From Bacteroidota bacterium (GTDB taxonomy: Bacteria > Bacteroidota > Bacteroidia > Bacteroidales > Prolixibacteraceae): 14,195 bases of DNA. Both the position numbers and the translations under genes were made by a program. Position 1 is the stretch's first letter, and each line of letters opens with the position of its first letter. A model generated the notes under the pieces. The model saw only the letters and a program-made list of their open reading frames with translations. It made no database searches and was not told the DNA's origin. The stretch covers positions 1 through 14,195 of the forward strand of contig JAEWME010000328.1 in assembly GCA_023393265.1 (NCBI GenBank), given 5' to 3'. Positions 14,079 through 14,195 of the stretch are shown piece by piece.

Positions 14079-14175
14079 AGGCATCCTTTTTAGTTGCCCT
14101 TTCAGGGCGAATTTCGTTGATTCGATTTATTACCGGGACGTTGTCCCGGCTGAAGTAAACCGTCCTTTCAGGACG
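14079..14175 (+). repeat. 97-bp direct repeat, right copy
   Basis: Second copy of 13397-13493 with one base change. It begins at the base next to the transposase start codon (14076-14078), so read on the minus strand it is the leader of that gene. It is flanked by ACATAGG (14075-14081) and CCTATGT (14187-14193), exact reverse complements. Confidence 0.92.
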
Positions 14176-14195
14176 AAAGACATACACCTATGTAA

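Larger units (their letters stand above)
13397..14175. mobile_element. Transposase gene bracketed by 97-bp REP-type repeats
   Basis: The unit comprises left 97-bp copy, further hairpins, transposase on the minus strand, and right 97-bp copy. GCCCTGAAAGGGC (13607-13619) on the left and GCCCTTTCAGGGC (14096-14108) on the right put oppositely oriented forms of the same hairpin next to the gene, as known for REP-linked transposases. Outer ends are uncertain because the window stops at 14195. No target-site duplication was found. Confidence 0.65.

Overview
The window looks like a chromosomal segment of a Bacteroidota member, most likely an anaerobic or facultative Bacteroidales/Marinilabiliales-type bacterium. 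This rests on a bat (aerotolerance) operon in the Bacteroidota order, a type IX secretion C-terminal sorting domain on a small secreted protein, an IorA/IorB pair of the short Bacteroidota form, lipoprotein signal peptides, and at least one promoter that fits the Bacteroidota -33/-7 consensus (TTTG, about 19-21 nt, TAnnTTTG). The taxonomic call is inference from gene content and not from a marker gene.

Layout. Positions 1-4334 hold the 3' part of a bat operon on the + strand: batB (5' end cut by the window edge), batC, batD and batE. These encode a membrane-anchored von Willebrand A protein, a TPR protein with an extreme Q/N/K/D tail, a large periplasmic protein with one membrane anchor, and a TPR/two-TM/SH3 protein. 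A 138-nt gap with a possible internal promoter separates batC from batD. Two successive hairpins (4357-4391 and 4411-4440) then separate the operon from fabI, the enoyl-ACP reductase of fatty acid synthesis, which carries an unusual cysteine-rich tail. A bidirectional terminator at about 5357-5383 ends fabI and, from the other side, the convergent iorA-iorB operon (minus strand, 7774 to 5484) for oxidative decarboxylation of aryl-pyruvates. iorA has a good promoter at 7806-7835.

From 7997 the + strand carries a GH5-type glycoside hydrolase lipoprotein and a 210-residue secreted cupredoxin with a T9SS sorting tail. Each has its own clear intrinsic terminator, so these are single-gene units. 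A minus-strand membrane-anchored endonuclease/exonuclease/phosphatase-fold protein (10008-11060) converges on the cupredoxin terminator. A divergent large lipoprotein zinc metallopeptidase (HEFGH plus a downstream Glu, 11203-13257) follows.

The last 0.9 kb (13258-14195) is a mobile/repeat region. It contains a REP-associated tyrosine transposase-like gene (Y1/HUH type, minus strand, 13623-14078) embedded in a set of short hairpins that share a CTGAAAG/CTTTCAG core. A 97-bp repeat (96/97 identical) lies directly on both sides of it. The right copy starts at the base adjoining the transposase start codon. This element is the most unusual structure in the window. No tRNA, rRNA or CRISPR array was seen.
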